From Microplitis mediator (lineage: Eukaryota; Arthropoda; Insecta; Hymenoptera; Braconidae): a stretch of DNA of 64,000 nt. Where the stretch lies: NCBI RefSeq assembly GCF_029852145.1, contig NC_079973.1, positions 21,594,422 to 21,658,421 of the forward strand, in the 5' to 3' direction. Position numbers and translations under genes: made by a program. How positions within the stretch are numbered: position 1 is the first letter of the stretch; the number at the start of each line of letters is the position of its first letter. The notes beneath the pieces are model-generated. The model saw nothing but the letters and a program-made list of their open reading frames with translations, was not told the origin of the DNA and did not search any database. This document shows positions 23,429 through 36,901 of the stretch, piece after piece.

Positions 23429-25134
23429 TTAATCAGCAGGTGAGCCCATACGGAATTGTACAGCAATTACGAGATACGTTGCGATTGTAGAACTGATCTG
23501 AAAAACCCGATAGGAAATAAAGTCGTTTCTAATGTAGTTTAATAAATTAGAAAGACAATTTTACTTACGATTGCTAAAAGTGAACGATCTAGTGGCATAA
23601 TATCGCAGGCAGTGAACTTAACCTTTAAATGCGAGATCACACTTGAAAACTGAGCTAACTGTGCATAACAAATCAATTACATTCCAATTTTAGTTATCAT
23701 AAATTTAGTATCACACTTCAAAATTTACTTACTTGTTCCTTGATTTTATGATTTGTGAAAGGACGCAGCATAAGTAAATTTACAAGCTTAACTGTTTTTT
23801 GACTCTGAAATAAAAAAAGTAGTTCAGAGATTGAATCTTTTAGTCACAATTGTCGCAAATTCAGTAGGGATACAATCTTTACTAATTCTCGACTTTTTTA
23901 ACACTTTCAACCACTCTTTCATATACACGTTACACAAACGAAACTAGTCTAGAACTAAAACAAGAAGAAAAAATTTTCGATAATGTTAATTTTGAACAAG
24001 AAGACGGTGGTTAGTTTGCTAACCACTTGGCAGAAAAAGTTAAAAAAATCAGACTGAAACCAATAACTTCCCGAATTTTTGAAAATTTCAAATTTTCTTA
24101 GCGGGAAGTTAAAAATTCCTTTAAGAAAAATAGATAAATATTTCCACCTGTTCTATTGTTTTCGTGACACTAGAAGTCAGCGCTATCAGTGAAAAAGTGA
24201 TCCAAGATACAAGCGTTAGATTCATGTATACCTGATTGGAAAATGGTATTATGCTAATCAAAACTAAGATTATGAAGTACAAAATAAAAACACCTCCCGC
24301 ACTGAAAAACAAAGTTATTACTAAAATAGGAAATCCATAGAAATTTTTAAGATTATCGCATATTTCACACAGTTCAACATAGGCATATATTATGTCGTTA
24401 ATATCATAGAGAAGTAATTGTTCATATGATAATGGTGTTTGAATCGAGGATAATATATGTATTCGAGCCACATCAATTCTGATATTATAGAGTTTCGAAA
24501 TTAACGAATTAACTTTTTCAAATCGTTGAGCCGTCAAGTTCAAAAGTATTGTGTATTGTATCATTACTCCACTACTGATAATAGTATATGAAATTTGAAT
24601 AAATAATACAGTAAACGAAAAATTATATATTTGCATCATAAATAGGCCATTGAATAATACAAAGTTAACAATGAATGTAAAATAATTATTGTAATCACTG
24701 TTCATTTTATAATCATCACATTTCTTCAATTTCTCATCCACAATTTCAAATCGATTAATGATACCTATCATAGATTTTTGACGAATAACAAAAACTAATG
24801 GAATCATATTTATAATAAGTGGTAAAATGAATGAAATTTTTTCTCTCAATGTTGATGGTAGTGCTTGTTCAGAGTCAAATGGTTGATATGCTTTATTAAT
24901 TAAAAAATTAAAATTTAAGAAAACGTTAAATGTGAAAAACAAAATATTATAACATGTTCCAACATATGAAAAATTGCATTTGTTATGTTTTTTGAAGTTC
25001 ATTTGATCAGCGTTACGTTTATCTATCGACCAGGGCGCCAACCCAATTATTTTGAAACAGATATGCTGAATAACCATAAAATATCCGCGACACAGTGAAT
25101 TGATATGACTTCGATTTGATTTTTTTTTTAACAT
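23429..25134 (-). CDS. Odorant receptor (7tm_6 family), copy 3
   Basis: The exons are 25134-24148, 23804-23733, 23658-23569 and 23497-23429 (329, 24, 30 and 22 codons, then TAA). All introns are phase 0 with GT-AG ends, giving 405 residues. The first ATG is at 25134 (MLKKKSNRSHINSL); the five codons upstream begin with GTG and are not counted. Diagnostic blocks are KIIGLAPWS near the N-terminus, TKTIEQ at the exon 1 boundary, KFTACDIMPLDRSLLAI in exon 3 and TYLVIAVQF at the C-terminus. It is the most diverged of the three intact copies, but the relic at 21268-22640 is closest to it. It is intact and probably an Orco-dependent odour receptor with unknown ligand. Intron 1 contains a fragment of a dispersed repeat. 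Confidence 0.92.
24046..24110 (-). mobile_element. Terminal fragment of AACTTCCCGC repeat in OR copy 3 intron 1
   Basis: The reverse complement reads AACTTCCCGCTAAGAAAATT, then TTCGGGAAGTTATTGGTTTC. It matches the left end of the full element at 59477-60263. Only the first ~65 bp are present. Confidence 0.75.
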
Positions 25135-25661
25135 TTCGAGATTTTGCACTCCTGTTTAATTAACAACGTTTTATTTTATTAAAAAAATATAACAGACTAT
25201 CGTGTTGGCTTTATTAGTAACGCGATTATAACTAAAGTGCTTTTCAATGCATTACTTAAGTTTTGTAGTATTGCGTGATTATTTTTTTTCATTTGTTCTA
25301 TAATATGGTGATAATTTGATTAATGGGTGATATGACTCGACTAGAGACTTTAACAAATTAGATAATTATTTATAATACTATGATATACTATTTATGCCAT
25401 TTGACCTCCTTCCTAATTCAGTACAATTGATATATAAAGAATTTTAGAAACAATTAATATTAATTAAACTTATTATCTTTTTTTAATAACGGAGAAAGTG
25501 ATGAATTATTTATACAATAAAAGTTTCATTTATTTAACTAGAAATTCGAAAAAAATTTCATTATTTGAAGGTTTAGTTTTTTTGTGTTAAAAGTATTTTT
25601 AGTATTCCCGTTTTACTTTGGATACTTTTTTTTGTTCCAAAACCTAAAAAAAAAAAAGACT

Positions 25662-26611
25662 TAGGGGTGAGGGGGGCAGAATGAATAAAATTGAAAAATC
25701 GAAAATTAGGGGCAAAGTGGGCCCTTCAAAAAATTTCGGATTTGATATTTTTTATTCTTTACACGTGTAATATTTGCAAATAACTATTAGGGTATTTCAA
25801 AAAAAACAAATTTTCTAGTTATTTTCATTTTAATGCCAAGTTTTTAAAATAAATTAAATATCTAATTTTTTAAGAGCTTGATATTAAAATGGAAATAACT
25901 AGAAAGTTATACGGAATTTCAAAAAACTTTGTCAGAAATAATTTGTAGGGAATAAAATTGTCTATAAAAAAGACCCAATGACATTTTGTGATAAGACTAA
26001 TAGTTTCGCCGGAAAAGTGACAAGATATCAAAACTTACTGTAAATTTGACTTGAAGCTTAAATAACTTTTGAACAGTTGAATTTATCAAAAAATGATAAG
26101 AAACTTTTTTTGTAGAGCATTCAATTTCATACAAAAATATTAATTGTGCATGAAAATCCGTTGATTGATTTGTGAACTAGAAAATTCTAAAAAAAAAAAA
26201 AACTTCCCGTGTTATTTAAATGGAAAATAGAAAAATGGATTGAGGCTAACCTTAATATTATTATTAATAGCTCGAATTGGTACCAAAATTTTTATTTTCA
26301 GTTATACTTTCAATGTTTGGATACCATAAAAAAAAAAATTGCTTTTTTTTTTTTTTTTTTTTAAACACCCTAATAACTATAAAACAATTGTATTTTAATA
26401 CCATAAAAGTCATTTTAATAGTCTGCTGCGATATAATTTTAAAACGTAATTTTATTGTCTTTAACTTCCGTAATAAATTATATTTAATGAACAGTTTTGG
26501 TGGTCTATTTTAGCCCTCATTATATAAGAAATTTCGATAAGCTTATTATCCGTCCAAATTTATTGGCGTATAGAAAATTTTGAGGGGCCCACTTTGCCCC
26601 CTCTTCCCCTA
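25662..26611. mobile_element. Second copy of the TAGGGG/GGGGCAAAGTGG MITE, interrupted
   Basis: It starts TAGGGGTGAGGGGGGCAGA and ends CCCCCTCTTCCCCTA. Left and right parts match the uninterrupted copy at 9041-9491, and the match is split by the 585-bp insertion at 25788-26372. Confidence 0.85.
25788..26372. mobile_element. hAT-type MITE nested in another MITE, 8-bp target duplication
   Basis: The ends are TAGGGTATTTC and the inverted AAACACCCTA. ATAACTAT flanks it at 25780-25787 and 26373-26380. The empty site in the sister host copy is ATTACTAT at 9253-9260. Internal arms CTAGTTATTTTCATTTTAAT and ATTAAAATGGAAATAACTAG pair. The termini resemble those of the 867-bp element at 21549. Confidence 0.88.
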
Positions 26612-29600
26612 TTGCAAAAATTTTTGTAGCTGTAGTGGCTCATTCTTCCCTACTTGAATGAAAAAAAAAATTTTTTTTGTAACCCATTTTGTCATAGTTT
26701 CCTCAAAAATTAAATCTTGTTTTTTTACGAGTAAACAAGAAAGTCAAAGGCTCAAAAAATTAAGGAAATCATGTTTTACACAGCTTCTGTAGTTTAAACA
26801 AAATCTTAAATACGATCAGCTGTATATTATTTAACCGTTTTTGTTTTTTTTTCGGCACGTCGTATCTTGACGACGTATTCCGACGTGTATCTCACCCACA
26901 ATCTTAAGTGCGTGCAACCCTTGGACATTAGAAAAAAAGATACGTAATTCTCACCGAAGAAAGAGCATCTTTTAGAGACAGCTTTTATCTTTTTACACCT
27001 GAAAAAAAAATCAAAATTCATTCCCACCGTGAACAAAAAATAAAAAACGAAACGATAGCACATGTTGTAAAAGAAATACTAAAAATTCAATATTATAAAT
27101 CGAACCTGTTATACTTTATTGTTATAAATATGGAATTCTCTGAGATTCCGGAGCTGTTCATCTGGAAGAAACCACCTTACAAGTGGCTATGGATAATAGA
27201 CTATTATGATTTATTCTTGCGAACAATCATAAACTGATGCGCGAACGAGAACTAAACAGAGAGAAAAAAATGTTCACAGTTGGAAAATAGAAAGTGTGTC
27301 GAAATAATAAAAGCGTCGTTAGTTGAATTACAATAGCCATAGTCATAACACTCACACGTACCCTCTTATATATCACATATATATACAGAGTTCGAGTGGT
27401 TTTTCGAGGATCCAAAAAGTAGCATCGACTTTTTGACGACTGAAACACCATCCGAGGGATAGAAAAAAATATCATCTATATAATAATAACACATATATGA
27501 AATATTATATACATATAGAAAAAAAATGCACGCATGGATTCACTTGAGGGTGGACTTTGGTAGAAAAAACGTAAAAAGTAAAGCGGAGATCCCGGGTCAT
27601 AAATTGTCGAGTTTAGGTATTTAAGCGATAGATCATATTTTTAAACAAAAGTCCGTGTGAGATTGGTGGACAAGAGAGGGACCAACGGTGAGTGAGACAG
27701 CACTATGGAGATGGGCATAAGAGAGTAAAAAATATAAAATGTGTACGAGGTTTATGACACGCCCTCTTTTACACACACCGGGAAACCCCATAAATCCTTC
27801 AAACTGCGGACTATGTTATACTATTTTCTAATATTTTGATTTATGCCGCTTTCACTGGTCTAATTTGGAGACCTACTACACCTCTGTTACAAATACAACC
27901 ACTACAACAACAAAAACCAGCCAACTATCGTGTGGAGTAGTCTCGGCCACCCCGAATATTTTCATCCTCTATTTGCGTATTTAGGGATGAAATTTGTACT
28001 CTAGGACAAAGAAAATTTTGACTGCGGTGTCTCTCGAGTTTTTGTCAAAGAACGTTTAGTTACACAATGAGGTATCGGTGTCATTTGTGGCTTTTAAAAT
28101 AACATTGACTAGAACATGAACATAATATTTTTGTGATAGTTTCGGTCCAACAACGAGGGTGGCTTCGCTTACTAATATTTTAACTTATGTAGAGTCCACT
28201 CAAATATTAAATATAGAAAGACGTCTTGGGGTTTTTTTTTCTTCTTTTTTTAAAACTCACCGTCATTTGCTCTTAATAGTTACAATAAAAGGTTCTTTAA
28301 ATTACAACAACAAAGCTCGTGTTGATTACTTTTATCTTTTTTTTTTAAATTATTCAAATATATTCAGATTTTTGTTGTCCGGCGCCTAGAATTGAATTTT
28401 TACAATAGATAGCAACTTATTAACAACACCAGACTAAAGTGTGTAATTAGTGTCTAAAAAAAAGTTTGTTTTATGACAATTACTGGTAATATATTAAGAG
28501 AAGGAGGAACTATTTGTAAGTCATGGTTATATATTTGTATTGTCGGAAGATTGAAGAGGGAGTTTTATTATTTCAGTAGGATTTAGACATCAAATTTTTT
28601 TCTTATACTTTAGTGTATACGCAATGTCAAAAGACAGATGAAGTTGCCGAAGGGGCTAGAGATAAATAAAAAAAAGAATCACTTCCTCGCAAAACTTCCG
28701 GCGGCGGGGTCCGCGTGTGCTTATATCACCCATTGTCCTCGAGTACGTCTAATGATTCGTTCTGATCCGGTGCCTAGCTGAATAAGGGGACTACGTAGAG
28801 CACCATTCTGTATATTTTGGCTTCCTGACAGACCAGTGTCTCTTCGTCTTCTCCTGGCTGTTGTTGTCGTGCACGGTGTTGGTGGTTGTTATTGCCGCTG
28901 TTGTTGTTCAGTAAAATGTCCTCCTCGACTATGGTCTAATGCATAGTTTATATATATATATATATACATATAGGCGCAGAACTAAGGGTTGTACGCGTGT
29001 ACGCTAGTTGTAGATGGAGATGTAGTAATAGTGATGTAGAGGAGTTTGAGAGACCACGTTGTCGTCCTAGACGGATAGATTTAGCACGACGGAAGGGGGT
29101 AATGGCTTAGTAATACGTCGAGGGTAACACACGTCCAGCGGAAACGACTCAATCTCTATATACCTACTCAGTGTGGCAGTAGCGCAAGCGTGTAGATTCG
29201 CTACCATTCACCCTTATTTATTGTCCTCAACATGACCAAGCTATCTATAAATACATATATACATGTTATTTTCGCTAATTCACGAGCATTAATAAATAAA
29301 AAAAAATATTTTATTTTTTTTGTCCTGTCAAAAATATTATTGTTGAGGTAAACCAGAGTATTAAATGATTGTCATCGGTCGTATTGCCTTGAGGGATACT
29401 TAAATTCAATTCTTAATCATACCGATTGTCAACGATCCAATTGTTTAGATATAACCTCAGGCTGTCTTAGCTCTACATCTGCTCAATTATTTTTTTTCAG
29501 CTCGACTGTGTTTCGATGGAAAAAAATAGTTTAGAAAAAAAAATTCAATTTGAAGACGATAAAAAATCTATTTTAAAAATTAACGGTATAAACTAATATA

Positions 29601-31570
29601 CTATCAACTATCATTAACGTATCATCAATATTTTTGGTCAGAAATACGTTTGAGTAGACACATTTATTCTCGTTAGACAGTCGAGTCTAAAAAATGATGA
29701 TCCACCAGTCAAAATATAAGAAAAAATTAAAAGCCTTTTTAAATCATACGCATCAATTTAAAAATAAACTAGCGTAATAAATTATTTAATTAGTGAACGT
29801 ATTTAATAAACGCTTTCGTGCATTCTTGAGTCCATTTTTGGATGAGTTTTTAACCGGCGGTCCATAGTGATACAAAGATATTAGATGTAATACAGAGTGT
29901 GTCGGTTTTAAAGGATAAGAAGAGAAAGCTGTAGAATAATATTTTAGTAAGAAGGTGTATGATAAAAAGTATAATACGAAGGGAAGATAATGCATTGGGG
30001 TCTCTGGTCGGGCCTTGTTTGTAATGGGTTGAACAAGGGTGCTAGAAGCCAGTGGGGGCTCGGGCCCCCCTAAGGTGTGGGTCTTATAGGGCACCGTCGG
30101 GCATCGGCAGTGTTAACCCGCGGGTTGTCTCGCCGTGTGTGCTCTCTAGTGTTTACTCATAAGCCGCGTTTGGTATTTAGGGATAACAAGAAGGCCACTT
30201 CATCATATATAGGTACATATAATATAAATAAGTATTATGATAATAAATATATTTGAGAAGAGGAAAAATATTTGTTATAAACAAGTCTAATCTTTCTTAC
30301 TCATTATTTTATATCATAACCCGCCTACTTATGTTTGAAATTTTAAATTGTCGTGAAACTGTTAAGAATTTTTAAATTTATGTCTAAATAATTTTTTATT
30401 TATAACGTTTGTTATTACGTAATTTAAAAAATAAATTTATAATTAATGTTTATTATAATTAGTTAATAATAAAATATATTTTATTAGGATTTAATATGAA
30501 TATTCATTTGAAAAAATAGTGTGAGATAAATTTTTGATTCGACGCGCTTGGTTTTAAAAGTGTACACAAATTATGCAAGAAAATTATAAAATAAAAGAAA
30601 TCACGAACGATGGCAGTTTATTATTTTTTATCGCAAGTTTGATGAAAGAATATGTATGTAGTAAAAGAAAAAAGTAATAAAAATAGATGTCGTAAGGTTG
30701 CGGCGTTTTTATTCTCTTTGTAAATTCAAAGCGTATCGATTATTGTTGGGGCGTTTTGTGAATGATTTCGATCGACGCGCGATCTAAGCATAATAAAATA
30801 GCTAAAAAATTGGTTGACTTAATGTCAGGTAGCAAGCGACGAAAGGTCAAACGATTGATCGAAACGAAAGATCGAACGGATTTTAAATGTACGCATTATC
30901 AAGTCAAATGTTGGGAGTGTGGAGTTGAGAAAACACGAATTGTGTTCAGTAGTCGCGCATCCGATTGATAACAATCTTGAGATTGGTTTTTTCAAATACT
31001 TTTTTTTATTTTATTTTGGATCGAAGAAATAATTCACGTCATTTTTTTTAACTGCACCTAATTTTATGTTTTATGTATTTTTTCTTGTTAATTTATTTAC
31101 ATCGTGGCAGGTATACTTTTAACAGACATTTATATAAATGTCCTTACAGATTAACGGAGTAATATATCGACCAGTCAACTAGTCTTCGTGGACATTAATA
31201 TAAAAATATGTCAGAATTACTGCTTGCATAATATCCTCACTAAAATCGTATATGTATTTGTATATTTTCTTTGGGGTACGCTAGATTTTTTTTCCCCACG
31301 TCCGCTGACACATCAACGGGAATCAATTCACGTAGATTATCTTTATCGATTGTATGTGTGTATCTGTAGGGTCGTCTCTGAATGATCCGTGACGGATGGA
31401 TAGGAAATATTTAATGTATATATAGTTAAGAGTTGCCGCTTCATGCTTAACATTAACGACATTTTGTTGTGACATAATGGTGGCTGTTTTGTTTTTACTA
31501 AAAAAATTCAAAAATATTATCCAGTGATAAAATTTACACCAGAATTTGTTTCCGAATTGATTGTTAACAA
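26612..31570. other. Noncoding region, about 5 kb
   Basis: No gene is recognised. Composition alternates between AT-rich DNA and GC-richer, low-repeat stretches (26.8-29.3 kb) of the kind expected for regulatory DNA of a developmental gene. A frame at 30762-30968 (68 codons, ATG start, one CTHYQVKCWECG cluster) is the best small ORF here, but nothing supports translation. A frame at 29786-30094 (minus) looks accidental. Confidence 0.45.
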
Positions 31571-32295
31571 CACTGAGAGAACAATTTTTTTGAGCCAACT
31601 AAATAGATTTATTTGACTGAACAAAATCATTTATTTCATTCAAATACACTGTAAAAAATCACCGGGGTAAGTCCAAGCGGTGTAGGTGTTAAAATCGGCG
31701 GTGTTAAATTTCAACACCGAAAGCGGTGTAAATATTCTGTACCGGTGTTAAAAAAAATTCTCCGGTGTTAAAATAAAACGCCGTCGCCGGTGTAGATATT
31801 CTTTACCGGTATTAAAATATTTTACTTTGTAAGTATTTTTACTTCCTCGATCACTATACTTGTTAATAAATGATATTTTTTATTAATTTTCATAAAGAAC
31901 TGACATTTTTTGTATTTTATAATCTTTAAAGTTAATACTCCAAGCGGACGCAGGTTACCCCGCTTTTACACCGGTTATTTTTAACACCGGTAAATTACTC
32001 CTCCTACACCGGTGTAATTTCATTTTACACCAGGCGGAGTTAAAATGAGTCCATTATTAACACCGCTTTTTACAGTGTATATATTTGTTTATAGTTAACA
32101 AATTTTAGTTGAAAAAAATTCCACTACGGCTGGTGGCACTATCAAATACAGATTTGTTAACTATAAACAAATCATTATTTCATTCAAATGAACCATATCT
32201 TTGTCTCAAATAGATACTGATTGGGTCCATTCAAATATGGGATTTATTTGTTTGAAACAAATCTCATTTGGCTCAAATAAATTGTTCTCTCAGTG
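31571..32295. mobile_element. Inverted-repeat element CACTGAGAGAACAATTT, hosting a second element
   Basis: CACTGAGAGAACAATTTTTT plus TGAGCCAA at the left pairs with the inverted TTGGCTCAAATAAATTGTTC plus TCTCAGTG at the right. It contains the element at 31647-32077. A further inner pair, GTTTATAGTTAACAAATTTT with AGATTTGTTAACTATAAAC, lies to the right of it. Confidence 0.75.
31647..32077. mobile_element. Tc1/mariner-like MITE with ACACCGGTGT motif clusters
   Basis: The ends are CACTGTAAAAA and TTTTTACAGTG, with TA on each side, which fits the TA target duplication of Tc1/mariner relatives. The arms consist of repeated CCGGTGTTAAA and TTTTAACACCGG words. The element lies inside 31571-32295. 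Confidence 0.8.
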
Positions 32296-34613
32296 AAGAG
32301 TTGGAAAGTTTTAGCTTTTATTCTTTTTTTTTTTTATTGATTAAATTATCAGTTATAATAAAAAAATGACGAAATCTAACGACGAAAAAATAAAACAATA
32401 TAAGAACGAACGGAAGTGTGTGTGTGACGGGGTCATGAGTATCATATTGACTGCGTCGTCTTCCTGTTGGTATGATCATGAGGTCAAAATCTTGTACTTA
32501 ATGTATGTGTGTTTGTGAGTATAAAGACATGAGGAGGATCGTGTGAGTGGATATACAAACAAGTCAAGAGTTCGTTCGACGTGAACTCGTTGCATATTGA
32601 AGCAGGAAGCATGGGAATGGCGCGAGCCGATATGAGACTGGATTTCTGTTGGTTTGTCCAGCGACCAGCGCTGAGAGGTTATCTCGGTGTCTGTAGTGGT
32701 TGGGACGACGAGCAAGAGTTAAGCTGAATAGCTGGAATAAAGAGAAAAGCAACTACTAGTAGGTATCAGTATCTTCAGTAGTGTGGTGCTGGCAGTATAG
32801 ATAATAGAGAGCAGTAGCAGTAATGTAATAGCAGCACCAGGATCAAGGATCCTTGAGGAAGAAGACGAAAAGGAAAATAAGAAACGGAGAAAATAAGACT
32901 AGTCGTCTTGTCCAGCTGCTGGAGGTCCCGTGGCCATATCCAAATGAAATTCAATCTTTGACTCGTGGAATTTGCATACTTTCCCCCGGCTCGGAAGCGA
33001 ACCGACTGTCAACGCATAAACACGGCATTAGCATAAAAGGACTCGGCTGAGTTTTGTAGGCGAGAGAATCGATCCAAGGGTTTATATACGTGTCGACGGT
33101 GGGACAACTGAGAAAATTCAGACTCTATACTGCTCTGCATACTTTTTTGAGATTTAAGGCTCAAGACTTTGCTCAAGACGTGAAGGGGTGGCGCCCTGAT
33201 CTTAACTTTTTTTTATTTATTTATACTATTTCGAGTGTTACAAGTTTCGGAGCAATGGATACAGGATAAAAAGATGAAAACGGCTTTAAAAACTCTGAGA
33301 TAAAAATACTCATCATCTATTACTATGACAAGGGATGATGAACTCATGATTACGACAACGAGAATGACTGATTTCATCTACCTAAGATCACCGATTTTTC
33401 ATCTCTTAGTTTAAACAAGCTTAAACTACTTTTGACAAGTCACCGGTGGAATGTTACCAACTACAACTTAACTAATGTCTTATAATAGAACTAGATTTTT
33501 TACCCTGATCCCTATAAATGGCTAAAAAATATTTAATTTACTTTTGTAAATATTTTTTTACCTTCAAAGTTTTTAAAATAAAATTTTTTATTGTACATAT
33601 ATATAAAGAGAAGCATTGTAGGAAGATAATTTTTTTAGTGAGAAAAACGTGGTCGTGGTCGTGATATCCCGAAGGCTCGCAGGAGACTGACGCATCATCA
33701 GCAGGAACAAGGATAATAACCAATTATTTTCGAGTATATAATTAGAAAATTACTGAGTGAGGTACCAACCTACCAAGTGGATACTATATACACTAGTGTA
33801 AGAGAAAAAAATAAAAATGAGATAAAGATGCTCTGGTCTCGTGCTTCAATTCATCTCACCGTGTTCTACATTCCCTTCCTGATGCACAATACCATGCTTT
33901 TATTTTTTCAAAATATTGCATCATTAGCTGATTTAATAAACGACAGACGTTTACTTAATACCCACTTTGTCAGATTATTTTTTTCCATCTACTTTCCGTA
34001 AATTACTGATATTATTAATGAGAATGAAAAAACGTAAATAAAATGGAATAGAAAAAGTTGAAAGATAATGTGTAATGCAATAAATTTATAGCAGGATATT
34101 GACTGGGTAAACTATTAATCACATGTGCACGACGACAGTTTATCAGATGGTTTCGTAATGGAAAACAATTGATTGAAAAACATATGCGGGTATGTTGGCT
34201 CGGGAATAAACCACTGTCGAACCAATTACCTTACATCTACTTTACATGTATAACAATTTTTTTTTTTTATTTTATATTTCATTTTTTTCGGGCGTATTTT
34301 ATTTATCATTAAATGATCGGGTAACTTTACCTTGTCAGTCACTTCTTGACAGTCTAAAGTATTAGTCGCGGAAAATATAAAAAATACATAATATTGATAC
34401 GTAAATTAATAGGTTCGTACGCTAAAGCCGGTTGTTATGTAAGTGTGTATAATTCTAATAGTCGTCGACGATGACATTGTAATACTTTGTCAGTGATTTT
34501 TATGTCTGACAGTCTATTAATCATCATTTATAATTTTTTATATTTAATATTTATTTATCCAACACGTTTCATTTAAATGTCATTTAACATCAATCATTTA
34601 TTATCAATTAGTA

Positions 34614-34679
<66 letters not shown>

Positions 34680-36658
34680 TAAAAAAATTCATAGGATCAA
34701 TTTTAATTAATTTTTTTTTCATGTTACTTATGGATAATTTTTGTTAAATAATCGGAAGTCCCGGGAGTTTACGAGCCAAAAGAATCGGGTTACCTCCGGA
34801 ATTAACGTTAAGAAGAGAGCCTGGGATTTTTCGTTGGCGTTCGGAGCCCTAAAGAAAAACGAAAAAATCTTTGAATATATATATGTATATATATTGGTAT
34901 ATAGATGTAAGAGACGTAGATATAGGGTATATAGTGTTAGTAGATATGAGAGAGGCGTTTGGGGCCCGAAAACTCCACGTACGTGCGTGACGTCAATATG
35001 TCGGGAGTAATAAGATGGCCGGCGATAAAGTGGTGGGTGTAGATACAAGATAACAATCAGGCTGCAGTAGCTCCTGGCAATCTCGTGATTACAGGCTTAG
35101 CCCCACGAGTATCCCTATACACCCTCCGTTACTCTCCTCATCAGTCCTCACTATATACAGTCTTTTCTTATACCTTATACTCTTTTTCATCGCCGTCTTT
35201 TTACGATATATATATATTACTTGTATATATACATATAGTTTTCTATACTCTATAACAGACTCACTCATTAAAAAAATGAAAAAAAAGACGAAAACTGATT
35301 TTTATTTTGTTTTATTACAGTTTGTCCCCCTTTCGATTTTCGTGCATAGGATATTATATTTATGCTTTATATATCTCGTGTGAGTTGTATTCGGGGATGA
35401 AAGAGTGGGGACCGTAACTTTGGGCTCGGGTATATCATGAGTTGGTGGATGGGTACCTCTTAATAATAATTTTGATCGGCAAATTGGCGTTGTGCATATT
35501 TCGGGATCGATCGTTATCTCGCGGAACTTTCGGGCCTTCTTGTAGTACTCGTTTGTGGCATCAGACAATGAAGTCGGTATATAAGTGTATAAGTGTCTGA
35601 GAGAGAAGTATTAAGTGAAGGAGGTGGAGGTGGAGGTAGAAGAAGAGGAGGTGAAGGAAAGTGAGAGACTAAGAAGTAGTAAGATAGCGACGGCTGCTGA
35701 AACTACTCTCTGTTGCGGTGCCCCAGGCCACATTGTTTCTTCTCTCTTGGGTACCTATACGCGTATATTTATATATATATATATATGTATGCAACTACCT
35801 CTCAACGTGTATGCAGTTTATATCATCGTCTGGATGGAATGTTGCTATAGATGATGAAATATATGCATATATTTTTTTTTAATTATTTAAAATAAGACAA
35901 TTGCAGATAAATATTTTTAATTACTGAAGAAATAAAAATATTCTTCTCCCATTCAATCATCTCTTCAAATTGAATTATCGATAATTACACGTTGAAAATA
36001 TATTTTGATAGTTTCCAGAGGGTAGACTAGATCTAGTTATAATATTGTTCAGTAGCGTATATTTTTGAATAGATAATTGAATAATGATAACCGTGGACAG
36101 ACGATAAAGTTATATTAACGAAGTGAGAGACGCGCTGATGCACAGGGGGTTAAATAGTTTGAGCTTCCTCTTTATATATATATAGTGTTAAACTGTCAAC
36201 GTTAACCAATTGCCAGCTGTGGGTGCTGTGAGCGATTTTCAAGTCAAATTTAATGTACAACCGGCATATCAGCTGTAGCTCTGTTGAGTAGTTTCGAGGT
36301 CTCTTCCATTACATTCCGCGATTGTGGTACCAGAAGTTAGTGTCGAGTCCACCACACCCGTGTAATCCGTCCTCATTACTCGTGTCGTTGAGGTAGCTAG
36401 AGATCCAACTGCTCCCTAATATTATTCCCTCCGGGCCTTATGGTCGACTACAACTCTAGCTACCGTAATTGTTATTTGCCTAATCGAGTGTATCAACATC
36501 TTACTCCCTGAATAGTTAAAAATTCCGATAAAATATTCCGATAAAATTGATCAAGAGTATTCTTCAAATTTTAATTTTTTTTACCCAGTGTTTCATGCAT
36601 ATACTATTTCATATCAAGTAATGTATTTAGTTGATTTAACTTTCAATTCCAGTGGCTA
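32296..36658. other. Noncoding region, about 4.4 kb
   Basis: No gene is recognised. It contains a pure (TA)n array at about 34617-34675 and GC-richer blocks at 32.4-33.1 kb, 34.7-35.2 kb and 36.1-36.5 kb. Several frames of 60-106 codons overlap on both strands in these blocks without any recognisable domain. Confidence 0.45.
34617..34675. repeat. (TA)n microsatellite
   Basis: This is an uninterrupted TA run of about 58 bp. Confidence 0.95.
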
Positions 36659-36901
36659 CACAGAAAAAAAGAATTTCTCGGCGCAAGAAAATTTTTGTAT
36701 TATAAATTGAAAACAAAAATTTTCTTAAGACAAGAATAAATTTCTCGGTTCAAAAAATTTTTTCTTGCTCTAAAAAAATTTATTCTCGCTCAAAAAAATT
36801 TTAAGTTTCCAATTTATAATTCGAAAAATTTCTTGAGGCAAGTAAAAATTTTTTTGGGACAAATCAAAATTTCTTGCATTAAGAAATCCTTTTTTTCTGT
36901 G
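36659..36901. mobile_element. MITE, CACAGAAAAAAAGGATTTCTTG family, full copy
   Basis: The left end CACAGAAAAAAAGAATTTCT faces the inverted right end AGAAATCCTTTTTTTCTGTG, with TA on both sides. The interior is made of paired TTTTCTTG and CAAGAAAA words. It is non-coding. Confidence 0.8.

Noticed and set aside
29786..30094. 102-codon minus-strand frame upstream of vvl
   Set aside because: No recognisable domain, no splice context and no composition shift at its ends.
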